From JBGTGG01 sp964398945 (GTDB lineage Bacteria; Bacteroidota; Bacteroidia; Cytophagales; Cyclobacteriaceae), in the NCBI GenBank assembly GCA_964398945.1, contig CAYNOT010000006.1, positions 170,418-234,417 on the forward strand: a stretch of 64,000 nt of DNA. The letters are read 5' to 3'. Position numbers and translations under genes: made by a program. The notes beneath the pieces were generated by a model, which did no database searches, was not told where the DNA came from, and saw only the letters and a program-made list of their open reading frames with translations. This document shows, piece by piece, positions 45,656 through 54,371 of the stretch; the first letter of the stretch is position 1, and every line of letters begins with the position of its first letter.

Positions 45656-46588
45656 GTGAAATCATCCATTAAAAAAAATACGGATTTCATTAAAGCAACA
45701 GCAACCCAATTAGGGTTCTCTTTTTGTGGGATCACAAAAGCAGAATTCTTGGAAGATGAAGCACCAAAGGTTGAGGAATGGCTGGCAAAAAAATACCACG
45801 GCCAGATGGCATACATGGAAAACTATTTCGACAAACGGCTCGATCCTTCCCTTCTTGTGCCTGGGGCAAAATCCGTGATTTCCCTTGTATACAATTACTA
45901 CCCTGAAAAAGACTTTGCGAAAAACGATGATTACAAAATTGCCAAATACGCTTATGGCGAAGATTATCATTTTGTGATCAAGGATAGGCTGAAAAATTTC
46001 ATGTCGTTGATTCAAGATGAAATCGGAGAAGTAAATGGCCGTGCTTTTGTTGACTCGGCCCCCGTAATGGAGCGCGCCCTTGCAAAACGTAGTGGCCTCG
46101 GTTGGATAGGAAAAAACAGTTTGTTGTTGAATCGGGGGATGGGAAGTTTTTTCTTCCTCGCTGAATTGATAATTGATTTGCCCCTTGAGCTGGATGGCCC
46201 TATCAAAGATTATTGTGGTACGTGTACTGCCTGCATGGATGCATGTCCAACGGATGCAATTCCACAACCCTATGTTGTGGATGGAAGTAAATGCATTTCG
46301 TATTTCACCATTGAGTTAAAAGAAGAAATCCCTTCTGATGTAAAAGGAAAATTTGAAAACTGGGTTTTCGGTTGTGATATCTGCCAGGATGTTTGTCCGT
46401 GGAACCGTTTTTCAAAACCACATGTTGAAAAACGGTTCCAGCCAAATGAATTGCTTTCATCCATGGCAAAAAAAGAGTGGCAGGAAATTACCGAAGATGT
46501 GTTTCAAAAAATTTTCAGAAAATCCGCAGTAAAGCGAACCAAGCTCGAAGGATTGAAACGGAACATCAAATTTGTAAACCAACAATAA
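45656..46588 (+). CDS. queG: Epoxyqueuosine reductase
   Basis: QueG reduces epoxyqueuosine to queuosine at tRNA position 34 using a cobalamin cofactor and two 4Fe-4S clusters. The 310-residue protein starts at GTG 45656 (KSSIKKNTDFIKATATQLGF). It has VDSAPVMERALAKRSGLGWI and two ferredoxin-like motifs, CGTCTACMDACPTDAI and CDICQDVCPWN. The C-terminal HEAT-like part is shorter than in E. coli QueG. It ends immediately at the stop of a convergent TM2 gene. Confidence 0.93.
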   Translation: MKSSIKKNTDFIKATATQLGFSFCGITKAEFLEDEAPKVEEWLAKKYHGQMAYMENYFDKRLDPSLLVPGAKSVISLVYNYYPEKDFAKNDDYKIAKYAYGEDYHFVIKDRLKNFMSLIQDEIGEVNGRAFVDSAPVMERALAKRSGLGWIGKNSLLLNRGMGSFFFLAELIIDLPLELDGPIKDYCGTCTACMDACPTDAIPQPYVVDGSKCISYFTIELKEEIPSDVKGKFENWVFGCDICQDVCPWNRFSKPHVEKRFQPNELLSSMAKKEWQEITEDVFQKIFRKSAVKRTKLEGLKRNIKFVNQQ

Positions 46589-46930
46589 TTATATAATGCT
46601 TGCTACTTCATGCGCAACTTTCTGGTTAAACTCGAAGGCCAATCGTTGATGGTTTACCAAATCGATGATCGTTCCTATTAAGCATAATCCACCAGTAAAC
46701 AAATAAAGTAGCCCCATCCCGATTTGTCCCAACAACAACCGATGAACACCCGAAATACCTGCAAAACCAATTAACGCTGTTATTAAAATAATTTGAGGAT
46801 CCTTTCTTCGTGTTCGATACACACCCGCGAATGATCTCGCTTTTTCGATATCCCAATCATTCATTAGTTTCTGAACGTAAAGCATTTCTTCACCTTGTAG
46901 TTCAGGAAGGACGTCAATTACTTTTGCCAT
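46589..46930 (-). CDS. TM2-domain membrane protein
   Basis: The 113-residue protein has a short N-terminal helical region and a TM2 module of two membrane helices joined by a tight turn (ILITALIGFAGISGVHRLLL and LLYLFTGGLCLIGTIIDL). The family has no assigned biochemical role. It overlaps the upstream DUF2752 gene by 17 bases, and the two are probably one operon. The pairing of TM2 and DUF2752 proteins is frequent in Bacteroidota. Confidence 0.85.
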   Translation of the reverse strand: MAKVIDVLPELQGEEMLYVQKLMNDWDIEKARSFAGVYRTRRKDPQIILITALIGFAGISGVHRLLLGQIGMGLLYLFTGGLCLIGTIIDLVNHQRLAFEFNQKVAHEVASII

Positions 46931-47204
46931 AAGCGTAGAGGTGTGTTTTGGTTAGTTGATAAATTCGATACAATAAGACCGGGACTGCAAAAATCCCCAA
47001 CGGATGGGTTGCCAATGATTGTTTAACATCACCATGAAGGAGAAAAGTTACGGAACGCCCCAGGCCACAGCCCGGACAAAAATCCCATCCGAGATGATTG
47101 AACGAGCAAATAGAAACATGGTTGTCGGTCGGGTTTAAAAATGCAAGCACCACCAATCCGATACTCCAGCAAACTGCCTCGAGTGGAAATTTTTTAATCG
47201 CCAT
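46914..47204 (-). CDS. DUF2752 membrane protein
   Basis: The 96-residue protein has two or three membrane helices and the family motif CPGCGLGRSVTFLLHGD. Function is unknown. It overlaps the TM2 gene that follows. Confidence 0.85.
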   Translation of the reverse strand: MAIKKFPLEAVCWSIGLVVLAFLNPTDNHVSICSFNHLGWDFCPGCGLGRSVTFLLHGDVKQSLATHPLGIFAVPVLLYRIYQLTKTHLYAYGKSN

Positions 47205-47205
47205 A

Positions 47206-47238
47206 AAAAAATAAAACCTCCTGATTGCTCAGGAGGTT
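47206..47238 (-). terminator. Terminator after the 61-residue protein
   Basis: AACCTCCTGA (47215-47224) pairs with TCAGGAGGTT (47229-47238); on the minus strand it is followed by TTATTTTTTT. It also precedes the DUF2752 start directly. Confidence 0.82.
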
Positions 47239-47258
47239 GTTTAATAAAATTGTTTTCT

Positions 47259-47444
47259 TCAAGCTACCACAAAGCATCGGTTCAAGATTGCTTCATGTTC
47301 CCCACCAAACCTGGTATAGCACCAGTTTCTGAGTTCCCGTATTTCTTCTGCTATCAAAACACTGATAGCCTTCCGCAGTTCTTTCTCAAAGAGCCGCGCG
47401 TCAAAACTCACTTTGGTGAGTACAGTTTTGACATAATTTAGCAT
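47259..47444 (-). CDS. Conserved-looking 61-residue protein, unknown function
   Basis: I recall similar small proteins in other Cytophagales but no assigned function. The sequence runs MLNYVKTVLTKVSFDARLFE, then KELRKAISVLIAEEIREL and RNWCYTRFG. It appears largely helical and cytoplasmic, with no signal peptide. It has its own ATG at 47444, a dedicated terminator downstream, and is divergent from the BatD-like gene across 127 bases, which supports a real, separately regulated gene. Confidence 0.65.
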   Translation of the reverse strand: MLNYVKTVLTKVSFDARLFEKELRKAISVLIAEEIRELRNWCYTRFGGEHEAILNRCFVVA

Positions 47445-47535
47445 AGCAAAATGTTAATGTACGTTTAAAAAAATAATTGCCTTTCTTTACAACGGTTAAT
47501 ATAAAAAATAGTTAAAACAGTCAAAAGAACATTTT

Positions 47536-47543
47536 TACTTTTG
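47536..47543 (+). promoter_or_regulatory. Probable -7 element TACTTTTG for the BatD-like gene
   Basis: TACTTTTG matches TAnnTTTG, 28 bases before the ATG at 47572. A TTA rather than TTG lies at about the right distance upstream (47512-47514). Confidence 0.5.
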
Positions 47544-47571
47544 TATTGTCAACTATTCTGAGGGATTTAAG

Positions 47572-49023
47572 ATGCGGTTATTTTATTCGATAAAGTTACT
47601 TTTTACTCTTTTTTTGGCAGTCGGCTATTTTCATGGTCAAACACAGGTTATTTCGATTGAATTAGGCCCTGATGAAATAGGTGAAAACCAGACCTGGACT
47701 ATCTCGCTGATAGTTCAAAACGGAAAACTGAAGAATTATGACAATTTCCCGGATATTAAGGGAATGCAGAAGCGGGGAACTTCCACCCAGTCCAGCACGA
47801 ATATCATCAACGGACAAATTTCTTCCTCACAAAGTGTGGTGATGACATATTTACCCACAGGGCAAGGAATTTTTACACTTCCTGTCTTTTCCATGAAAGT
47901 GAATGGTGAGACCATCCAATCCCCCGGAAAAACCATCAAAGTTGGCCCACCCATTCAAGTGCAGCAGCGTGATCCCTTCCGAAGTTTTTTTGACAGGAGT
48001 GACGATTTTTTTGGTGCCCGGGAAACCGAATTTATCGATGTAAAAGAAGATGCTTTTTTAGCACTGACCACCAGTAAAGACGAAGTATATGTAGGCGAAG
48101 GATTCAATACTTCCCTTGCCTTTTATGTTGCTGAAGACAATCGTGCCCCACTGCAATTTTATGAGCTCGGAAAACAACTTGCAGAAATCTTGAAGAAACT
48201 CCGCCCTACCAATTGTTGGGAAGAGAATTTCAATATTGAAAACATTGAGGCAGAACGGGTTCGCATCAACAATAAAGATTATTCGCGTTACCGTATTTAT
48301 CAAGGAACATTCTATCCATTTAATACAGAACCTATTGTTTTTCCAAGTGCAAGCTTAAAAATGATCAAATATAAAGTAGCCAAGAACCCTTCTTTCTTTG
48401 GTCAAAACAGAAAAGAGGATTTCAAGGAATTCTTTACAAAACCCAAAACCATAAAAGTAAAAGAGTTGCCTGCCCACCCCTTGCGGGATGTAGTTGCTGT
48501 GGGTGATTACCACCTGGATGAACGGATGCGCAATACCGATCTTGAAACAGGAAAAAGTGAGTCGTATGAATTTAACATTTATGGAACGGGCAATATCTCG
48601 TCAATCGAAAAACCCACGATTCCCCAGGACCGTAATTTTGAATTCTATGAACCGAATGTTCGACAAAATATTGCGCGTGATAAAAACAGGGTAAGCGGAT
48701 CCAAATCATTTAATTATTATCTCATTCCGCGCGAACCGGGAACCTTTAAACTTGGTGATTATTTTCACTGGGTTTATTTCAATACCACAAAGCAAAAATA
48801 CGATACACTCAAATCAAAGCTGACCGTATATGTGACCGGTGAGAGCAAAAAAAACGAATCCATTCAGGCAACTGACCCCGGCAATTTCTATCAAAAAATT
48901 GATGGAGCGGACAATTCACTTCATTCTATTAAGGATATTAGTTGGCAAAAAATGTTCTTCAATGCCTTCCTGTTAGTAATGCTTGGCGCTTCCGTGTATC
49001 TTGTCGTCAAAAAAACCGCATAA
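47572..49023 (+). CDS. BatD-like protein
   Basis: The 483-residue protein has a signal peptide (cleaved near YFHGQTQ), a long beta-rich periplasmic part with GENQTWTISLIVQNG and repeated Ig-like strands, and a single C-terminal membrane helix (FFNAFLLVMLGASVYLVVKK). This is the BatD (oxygen tolerance) layout. BatD usually occurs with BatA, B, C and E in an aerotolerance operon with von Willebrand-type proteins; none is adjacent here, so this is a stand-alone copy. aroC follows after 19 bases. Confidence 0.82.
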   Translation: MRLFYSIKLLFTLFLAVGYFHGQTQVISIELGPDEIGENQTWTISLIVQNGKLKNYDNFPDIKGMQKRGTSTQSSTNIINGQISSSQSVVMTYLPTGQGIFTLPVFSMKVNGETIQSPGKTIKVGPPIQVQQRDPFRSFFDRSDDFFGARETEFIDVKEDAFLALTTSKDEVYVGEGFNTSLAFYVAEDNRAPLQFYELGKQLAEILKKLRPTNCWEENFNIENIEAERVRINNKDYSRYRIYQGTFYPFNTEPIVFPSASLKMIKYKVAKNPSFFGQNRKEDFKEFFTKPKTIKVKELPAHPLRDVVAVGDYHLDERMRNTDLETGKSESYEFNIYGTGNISSIEKPTIPQDRNFEFYEPNVRQNIARDKNRVSGSKSFNYYLIPREPGTFKLGDYFHWVYFNTTKQKYDTLKSKLTVYVTGESKKNESIQATDPGNFYQKIDGADNSLHSIKDISWQKMFFNAFLLVMLGASVYLVVKKTA

Positions 49024-49042
49024 GTATTCAAGGAGTTCGTTC

Positions 49043-50119
49043 ATGGGAAATTCATTCGGCCACCTTTTTAAAATTTCAACTTTTGGGGAATCGCATGGGC
49101 CTGCGATTGGTGTCGTGATCGATGGATGCCCCCCCGGTCTTGCGATTGACGAATCTTTTATTCAAGCAGAATTGGACCGGAGAAAACCGGGGCAATCAAA
49201 AATCACAACCCAACGAAAAGAAGACGATACGTTTGAAATCCTTTCCGGGGTATTCGAAGGAAAATCAACGGGAACACCCATTGCGATTGTTATTAAGAAT
49301 GCCGATCAACGCAGCAAAGATTATTCACACATTGCGGAATCTTTTCGTCCCTCACATGCGGACTATACCTATGAAGCAAAATATGGTGTACGCGATTATC
49401 GGGGCGGTGGAAGAAGTTCTGCGCGCGAAACTGCCGCACGCGTTGCTGCCGGTGCAATTGCAAAATTGGTATTGGTAAAACATGGGGTTTCTATTCAAGC
49501 GTTCGTTTCACAAGTAGGTGATTTAAAGGCCCCACATTACACAACGATGGATTTATCCAAAACAGAAGACAACATAGTGCGTTGTCCTGATGCACCAACT
49601 GCTGAAAAAATGGTCACACTCATTGATCAGGTGCGCATGGAGCGCGATACAATAGGGGGCATCGTCAGTTGTGTGATTAAAAATACACCTGTCGGATTAG
49701 GTGAACCCGTATTTGACAAACTCCATGCTGAGCTTGGCAAAGCGATGTTGGGGATAAATGCTGTAAAAGGATTTGAATACGGAAGTGGTTTTGCGGGCAT
49801 CACCATGCGTGGCTCTGAACACAACGATACGTTCTATAAAGAAGGTGATAAAGTAAAAACCAAAACAAATCACTCCGGTGGAATTCAAGGCGGGATTTCA
49901 AACGGTGAGGATATTTATTTTAATGTGGCCTTCAAACCTGTTGCCACCATCATGCAAGATCAACCCAGTGTTGATAAAAATGGAAATGAAATAACTGTTT
50001 CCGGAAAAGGAAGACATGATCCGTGTGTGGTCCCACGTGCCGTTCCGATTGTGGAAGCAATGGCTGCACTTGTTTTGGTGGATTACCTGCTGATCAATAA
50101 AAGCATTCAACTATTTTGA
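49043..50119 (+). CDS. aroC: Chorismate synthase
   Basis: AroC makes chorismate from EPSP using reduced FMN, the last step of the shikimate pathway. The 358-residue protein begins MGNSFGHLFKISTFGESHG at 49043, preceded by AAGGAG eight bases upstream. A longer frame overlapping the upstream gene is rejected. It contains RPSHADYTYEAKYGVRDYRG, GGGRSSARETAARVAAGAI and the C-terminal GRHDPCVVPRAVPIVEAM. No other aro gene is nearby. Confidence 0.97.
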   Translation: MGNSFGHLFKISTFGESHGPAIGVVIDGCPPGLAIDESFIQAELDRRKPGQSKITTQRKEDDTFEILSGVFEGKSTGTPIAIVIKNADQRSKDYSHIAESFRPSHADYTYEAKYGVRDYRGGGRSSARETAARVAAGAIAKLVLVKHGVSIQAFVSQVGDLKAPHYTTMDLSKTEDNIVRCPDAPTAEKMVTLIDQVRMERDTIGGIVSCVIKNTPVGLGEPVFDKLHAELGKAMLGINAVKGFEYGSGFAGITMRGSEHNDTFYKEGDKVKTKTNHSGGIQGGISNGEDIYFNVAFKPVATIMQDQPSVDKNGNEITVSGKGRHDPCVVPRAVPIVEAMAALVLVDYLLINKSIQLF

Positions 50120-50132
50120 TTACTGATTAGTA

Positions 50133-50208
50133 GATTTCTAATTGCTAATTTATATCCCTTATAAATTGCAATAGGATTGTCGATGAATACAATTCGTAAT
50201 TAGAAATC
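50133..50208. repeat. Inverted repeat between aroC and the first symporter
   Basis: GATTTCTAATT at 50133-50143 and AATTAGAAATC at 50198-50208 are perfect 11-bp arms with imperfect pairing continuing inward. The 54-base centre holds no gene and the total is about 76 bp, in the size range of a small palindromic intergenic element. Confidence 0.5.
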
Positions 50209-50263
50209 AGCACATTAGAAATTAATAATCTGTATTTTTAGCGATCAAAAAAAACAACATCGG

Positions 50264-51556
50264 ATGAAGAAATGGCGCAACCTCCCTTTATATGCAAAAA
50301 TTTTAATCGGAATGGTGATCGGTATGATCTGGGGGATCAGCGCCCAGGGCCTTGGCATTGCCGATTTCACGCAAACATGGATTCAGCCTTTCGGTACTAT
50401 TTTCATCAACCTGTTAAAATTGATTGCAGTACCATTGGTACTTGTTTCATTGGTGGATGGTGTCTCCAATCTTTCTGATGTCTCCAAACTTTCCCGCATG
50501 GGCGGGAAGACCATGACACTTTATCTTTCAACAACTGTCATTGCTGTTACGATTGGGTTGATTTCTGTCAATATTATTGAACCCGGAAAATATTTATCGA
50601 GTGAACGAAGGGAAGAGTTAAAAGCTAAATTCGCCACGGACATCAGCAAAAACATCGGCACCATTACCGATAAGCAGGATGAAAGCCCGTTGCAAATGTT
50701 GATTGACATTGTGCCCGACAACATCTTTCATGGATTGTCTGACAATGTGAACATGTTACAGGTTATATTCTTCGCCATCCTTTTTGGTGTGGCCATGATA
50801 TTAGCACCAAAAGAAAAAACAAAAACCGTAAAAGGTTTTTTCGATGGTGCGAATGAAATAATCCTGAAAATAGTAGACATCATCATGCAGTTTGCACCGC
50901 TTGGCGTATTTGCCTTATTGGCAAGTTTGAATATTGACCTGGGGTTAATGAAAGCACTCGGTGTATATAGCCTTACTGTAATATTGGGATTGGTATTGAT
51001 GGTCCTGGTGATCTATCCCACTTTGCTAAAACTTTTTACAAAACAAAATTACCTTGCTTTTTTAAAAGGAATACTCCCGGCACAAATCCTTGCTTTCTCC
51101 ACCAGTTCAAGTGCTGCTACTTTACCGGTGACAATTGATTGTGCAGAAAAAAACCTGGGCATTTCTGAAGAAGTCACCAGCTTTGTTTTACCGCTAGGCG
51201 CCACCATCAATATGGATGGCACCAGCATCCACCAGGGGGTTTCTGCTGTGTTCATTGCACAAGCCTTTGCAATCGATCTTGACATCAGTCAACAATTGAC
51301 AATTCTTCTAACCGCAGTCCTTGCTTCCATTGGAGCTGCCGCGGTACCCGGTGCGGGGATTATTATGTTGATCATTGTCCTGGAATCTGTTGGGCTTGAC
51401 CCTGCCGGATTGGCGCTTATCCTTGCTGTTGACAGGCCACTCGATATGTTGCGCACTGTAGTCAATGTAACCGGTGACACGGCCGTTGCATCAGTGGTTT
51501 CTGCCAGTGAAGACGTACCTGTACCAACAGCGCCACCACCCGCACCAACGAAATAG
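50264..51556 (+). CDS. Dicarboxylate/amino acid:cation symporter, copy 1
   Basis: The 430-residue protein is a member of the GltP/DctA (DAACS) family, which take up glutamate, aspartate or C4-dicarboxylates with Na+ or H+. It shows the re-entrant serine-rich loop STSSSAATLPVT, the NMDGTSIHQG motif and IVLESVGLDP with DRPLDMLRTVVNVTGD near the C-terminus. Eight helices are expected. A paralogue follows 72 bases downstream. Confidence 0.9.
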   Translation: MKKWRNLPLYAKILIGMVIGMIWGISAQGLGIADFTQTWIQPFGTIFINLLKLIAVPLVLVSLVDGVSNLSDVSKLSRMGGKTMTLYLSTTVIAVTIGLISVNIIEPGKYLSSERREELKAKFATDISKNIGTITDKQDESPLQMLIDIVPDNIFHGLSDNVNMLQVIFFAILFGVAMILAPKEKTKTVKGFFDGANEIILKIVDIIMQFAPLGVFALLASLNIDLGLMKALGVYSLTVILGLVLMVLVIYPTLLKLFTKQNYLAFLKGILPAQILAFSTSSSAATLPVTIDCAEKNLGISEEVTSFVLPLGATINMDGTSIHQGVSAVFIAQAFAIDLDISQQLTILLTAVLASIGAAAVPGAGIIMLIIVLESVGLDPAGLALILAVDRPLDMLRTVVNVTGDTAVASVVSASEDVPVPTAPPPAPTK

Positions 51557-51628
51557 ACTTCATCGCCAATCCCATTTTTTTTACGGGGATGATTCCACTA
51601 TATTGTCGCGCATTTTTAAAAACTATTT

Positions 51629-52933
51629 ATGCGTAGACTTCCATTGCATATTCAAATCTTCCTGGGAATGTTCCTGGGGGTTGTTTTAGGTTTACTATCT
51701 ATATTTTTTGGTTGGGGTGATTTCCTTACCGACTGGATCAAACCCTTCGGCACCCTCTTCATTAACTTGTTAAAACTGATTGCCATCCCGCTGATCCTGG
51801 TGTCCTTGATTAGCGGTATTTCAAGTTTGAAAGATGTAACTCGTCTTTCCAGGATTGGTGGCAAGACAATGGTTTTCTATTTGACCACAACTGTGCTTGC
51901 GATTTTGCTTGGGCTGGCACTTGTCAACACAGTAAAGCCGGGAAATTACCTTTCGAAAGAAAAACAAATTGAACTCTCCAGCAAATACGCTTCTGATGCC
52001 AACCTGAAAGTAACAGATGCCAAAAAACTATCAGAATCCGGACCCCTACAAGTTATTGTTGATATCGTACCTGACAATATTTTTGGATCGATCGCAGACA
52101 ACCGGAACATGCTGCAAGTAATTTTCTTTGCCATGCTCTTTGGTATTGCCATGATCATAGCCCCGACAGAAAAGACTATTGGGGTAAAAAGCTTCTTCGA
52201 TGGGGCCAATGAAGTAATCCTTAAAGTGGTGGACATCGTTATGAAGTTTTCACCGATTGGTGTCTTTGCATTGCTTGCATCATTGATTGTTGATGTTTCC
52301 GGGGATGACCCTGCTCAAGCTGTTGAGCTTTTCCAGGCCCTGGGTGTATATGCCGTTACCGTATTGGTGTGCCTGGCCGCCATGATTTTTTTGGTCTACC
52401 CGCTCTTTTTAAGGATCTTCACAAAGATCGGTTATACCCAATTCTATAAGGCGATCATGCCTGCACAAATAATGGCCTTCAGCACCAGCTCCAGTGCCGC
52501 CACGCTTCCGGTCACAAAGGATTGTGTTGAAAAAAACCTGGGCGTAAAAGAAGAAATATCAAGTTTTGTATTGCCGCTTGGCGCAACTGTCAATATGGAT
52601 GGGACGAGTATCCACCAGGCCATATCCGCTGTATTTATTGCACAAGCATTTGGCCACGACCTTACCATGGCAGACCAGTTGATGATTGTTTTAACAGCCA
52701 CACTTTCTTCCATTGGAGCGGCTGCCGTACCAAGCGCGGGGCTTATCACCCTCGTAATCGTTTTAGGGGCCATTGGGGTAGAACCCGAAGGGCTTGCATT
52801 GATCATCGCGATCGACCGACCGCTTGATATGTGCCGGACAATTGTAAACATTACCGGTGATTGCGTTGTTGCATTGATAATTGACCGTTCCGAAAGTGGT
52901 ATTCCTGCCGGAAATGAACCAAATTTGCAGTGA
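51629..52933 (+). CDS. Dicarboxylate/amino acid:cation symporter, copy 2
   Basis: The 434-residue paralogue of the upstream symporter keeps STSSSAATLPVT, NMDGTSIHQA and DRPLDMCRTIVNITGD. It differs mainly in the loop after residue 105 and in the N-terminus. The two copies are similar throughout, which indicates tandem duplication followed by divergence. They probably have different substrates or kinetics, which is inference. Confidence 0.9.
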   Translation: MRRLPLHIQIFLGMFLGVVLGLLSIFFGWGDFLTDWIKPFGTLFINLLKLIAIPLILVSLISGISSLKDVTRLSRIGGKTMVFYLTTTVLAILLGLALVNTVKPGNYLSKEKQIELSSKYASDANLKVTDAKKLSESGPLQVIVDIVPDNIFGSIADNRNMLQVIFFAMLFGIAMIIAPTEKTIGVKSFFDGANEVILKVVDIVMKFSPIGVFALLASLIVDVSGDDPAQAVELFQALGVYAVTVLVCLAAMIFLVYPLFLRIFTKIGYTQFYKAIMPAQIMAFSTSSSAATLPVTKDCVEKNLGVKEEISSFVLPLGATVNMDGTSIHQAISAVFIAQAFGHDLTMADQLMIVLTATLSSIGAAAVPSAGLITLVIVLGAIGVEPEGLALIIAIDRPLDMCRTIVNITGDCVVALIIDRSESGIPAGNEPNLQ

Positions 52934-52960
52934 TGTGTTTTATCAACATAATCCATTAAA

Positions 52961-53533
52961 ATGATACTTGACAGAAACGTAACGATCTATTTGGAGTCCA
53001 ATCCAAATCCAAATTCATTGAAATTTGTGGTGAACGAAATGCTGATCCCGGAAGGGTTAAGTTTTGATTTTCCGGATAAAGCCAGCACTACCAATGCGCC
53101 ATTGGCCAATGAGCTCTTTGACTTCCCGTTCGTTGACCGGGTTTTCTTCATGAGCAATTTCGTTACGGTAACGAAAAAAGAAGATGTAGAGTGGATCGAA
53201 ATCCAGGATCAGATAAAATCCCACATCATCAGGTTTTTGGAGGCGGGGAAATTTATCATAGAGGAAAAAGAAGAGGCTTTTGCTTCCGCTGAACCGGAAA
53301 CCGAAACGGTTAAAAAAATAAAAACGATTTTAGAAGAATACATCCGTCCTGCCGTTGAGCAGGATGGTGGTGCGATCACCTATCATTCTTTTGAAGAGGG
53401 TGTTGTACGTGTGAAGCTTCAGGGCTCCTGCAGCGGGTGCCCATCCTCAATGATCACACTCAAATCGGGCATTGAAAACCTGTTTCAGCGCATGATGCCG
53501 GACGAAGTGCAATCGGTGGAAGCATTGAATTAA
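52961..53533 (+). CDS. Fe-S cluster scaffold/carrier Nfu
   Basis: The 190-residue protein joins an Nfu N-terminal domain (residues about 5-95, LESNPNPNSLKFVVNEML) to a NifU-type C-terminal domain (about 110-185) with the cluster-binding CSGCPSS. Nfu proteins deliver 4Fe-4S clusters to target enzymes in the cytoplasm. It follows the symporter by 27 bases. Its terminator is an exact copy of another 1.3 kb downstream. Confidence 0.92.
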   Translation: MILDRNVTIYLESNPNPNSLKFVVNEMLIPEGLSFDFPDKASTTNAPLANELFDFPFVDRVFFMSNFVTVTKKEDVEWIEIQDQIKSHIIRFLEAGKFIIEEKEEAFASAEPETETVKKIKTILEEYIRPAVEQDGGAITYHSFEEGVVRVKLQGSCSGCPSSMITLKSGIENLFQRMMPDEVQSVEALN

Positions 53534-53537
53534 ATAA

Positions 53538-53557
53538 AGGTGCGACATGCTGCACCT
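53538..53557 (+). other. Short hairpin after nfu
   Basis: AGGTGC and GCACCT form six-base arms around GACATGCT, five bases after the nfu stop and just before the copied terminator. It may protect the nfu mRNA end. Confidence 0.45.
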
Positions 53558-53561
53558 ATTT

Positions 53562-53603
53562 AAAGAATATCATTGAAAGACCCGGTTTAATCCGGGTTTT
53601 TTT
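53562..53603 (+). repeat. 42-bp direct repeat, copy 1 (contains the nfu terminator)
   Basis: This segment, starting AAAGAATATCATTG and ending in the hairpin ACCCGG-TTTAAT-CCGGGT with a T-run, is identical to 54866-54907. The hairpin is a rho-independent terminator for nfu. Confidence 0.9.
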
Positions 53604-53800
53604 TATTCCTTAAGAAATCGAAAAACCTGCGTTCCTTCTTTCTCAACAACCTGTATGGTATACAACCCCTTCGGCAACTTTGATATATCAATTTGCTCTT
53701 TGGGTTTACCTTTTACTGGTTTGCAAATGATGAAAACGGGATGAAAAAAGTTAAGGGAATAGCTAAGTAAAGGTTTTTTAAAATAGTAGCCATCATTCAT
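53603..53800 (-). pseudogene. Remnant of a type IX secretion C-terminal sorting domain
   Basis: The frame ends with IDISKLPKGLYTIQVVEKEG, then TQVFRFLKE and stop, which matches the last strands of the type A T9SS sorting domain (consensus near IDLS.LP.GVY..... with a basic end). The expected YPNP strand and catalytic portion upstream are missing; the preceding residues are not recognisable. The 65-residue frame is likely the tail of a larger exported protein. Its stop falls in the T-run of repeat copy 1. Confidence 0.55.
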
Positions 53801-53824
53801 TTTTTAGAGTCAATAGAAATATAA

Positions 53825-54364
53825 TTAAAGAATATCACTTATATCAAATCTTCCATCTGTTATTTTAATGGTCTTTGTGCAGTCGTCACTGTAAATGGTA
53901 AAGTTAAAAGTACCGGAAACTATAATTGATTGAGGATTTGAAATGTTGAATTTCAAAAACTCTACACTACCATTGACTACAGTCTGATAGGTACATGATA
54001 AGCCAGTAAAATGATCTGTATACCGAATTGAGAAAATGGGATCACTTGTTAAGTCGTATACTTTACCTATCTCTATCGTAGGGGCATCGTAAATAAAAAA
54101 ATTCAAATTTTGATGTATTACAGAGTTTGTGGCATAAACCGTAACCCCCACAGTATCTGCAATCTTTTCAATAGAAACATAGGTACCTGATCCAAAGCCG
54201 CTCGGTGCCTTCGGTAAAAACAATTTTCCATCCACCAAACAACCAAAGGTATTCCGGCCATCCATTGTAAGTGGTGGCAGCTCAGGATCACCGGGGAACA
54301 GGTTGCACCCATCGATCATCAATAGGGAGGTAATCATCACTAGCAAAAGTGCTTGTTTCATCAC
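53825..54364 (-). CDS. Hypothetical lipoprotein
   Basis: The 179-residue protein has a lipoprotein signal with Cys20 (SLLMIDGCNLF) and a segment GRNTFGCLVDGKLFLPKAP that I associate with a widespread family of Bacteroidota lipoproteins of unknown function. The rest is beta-rich. It lies between the T9SS remnant and a frameshifted gene, inside the direct-repeat bracket. It probably sits in the outer membrane. Confidence 0.7.
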   Translation of the reverse strand: MMKQALLLVMITSLLMIDGCNLFPGDPELPPLTMDGRNTFGCLVDGKLFLPKAPSGFGSGTYVSIEKIADTVGVTVYATNSVIHQNLNFFIYDAPTIEIGKVYDLTSDPIFSIRYTDHFTGLSCTYQTVVNGSVEFLKFNISNPQSIIVSGTFNFTIYSDDCTKTIKITDGRFDISDIL

Positions 54365-54371
54365 AACATTT

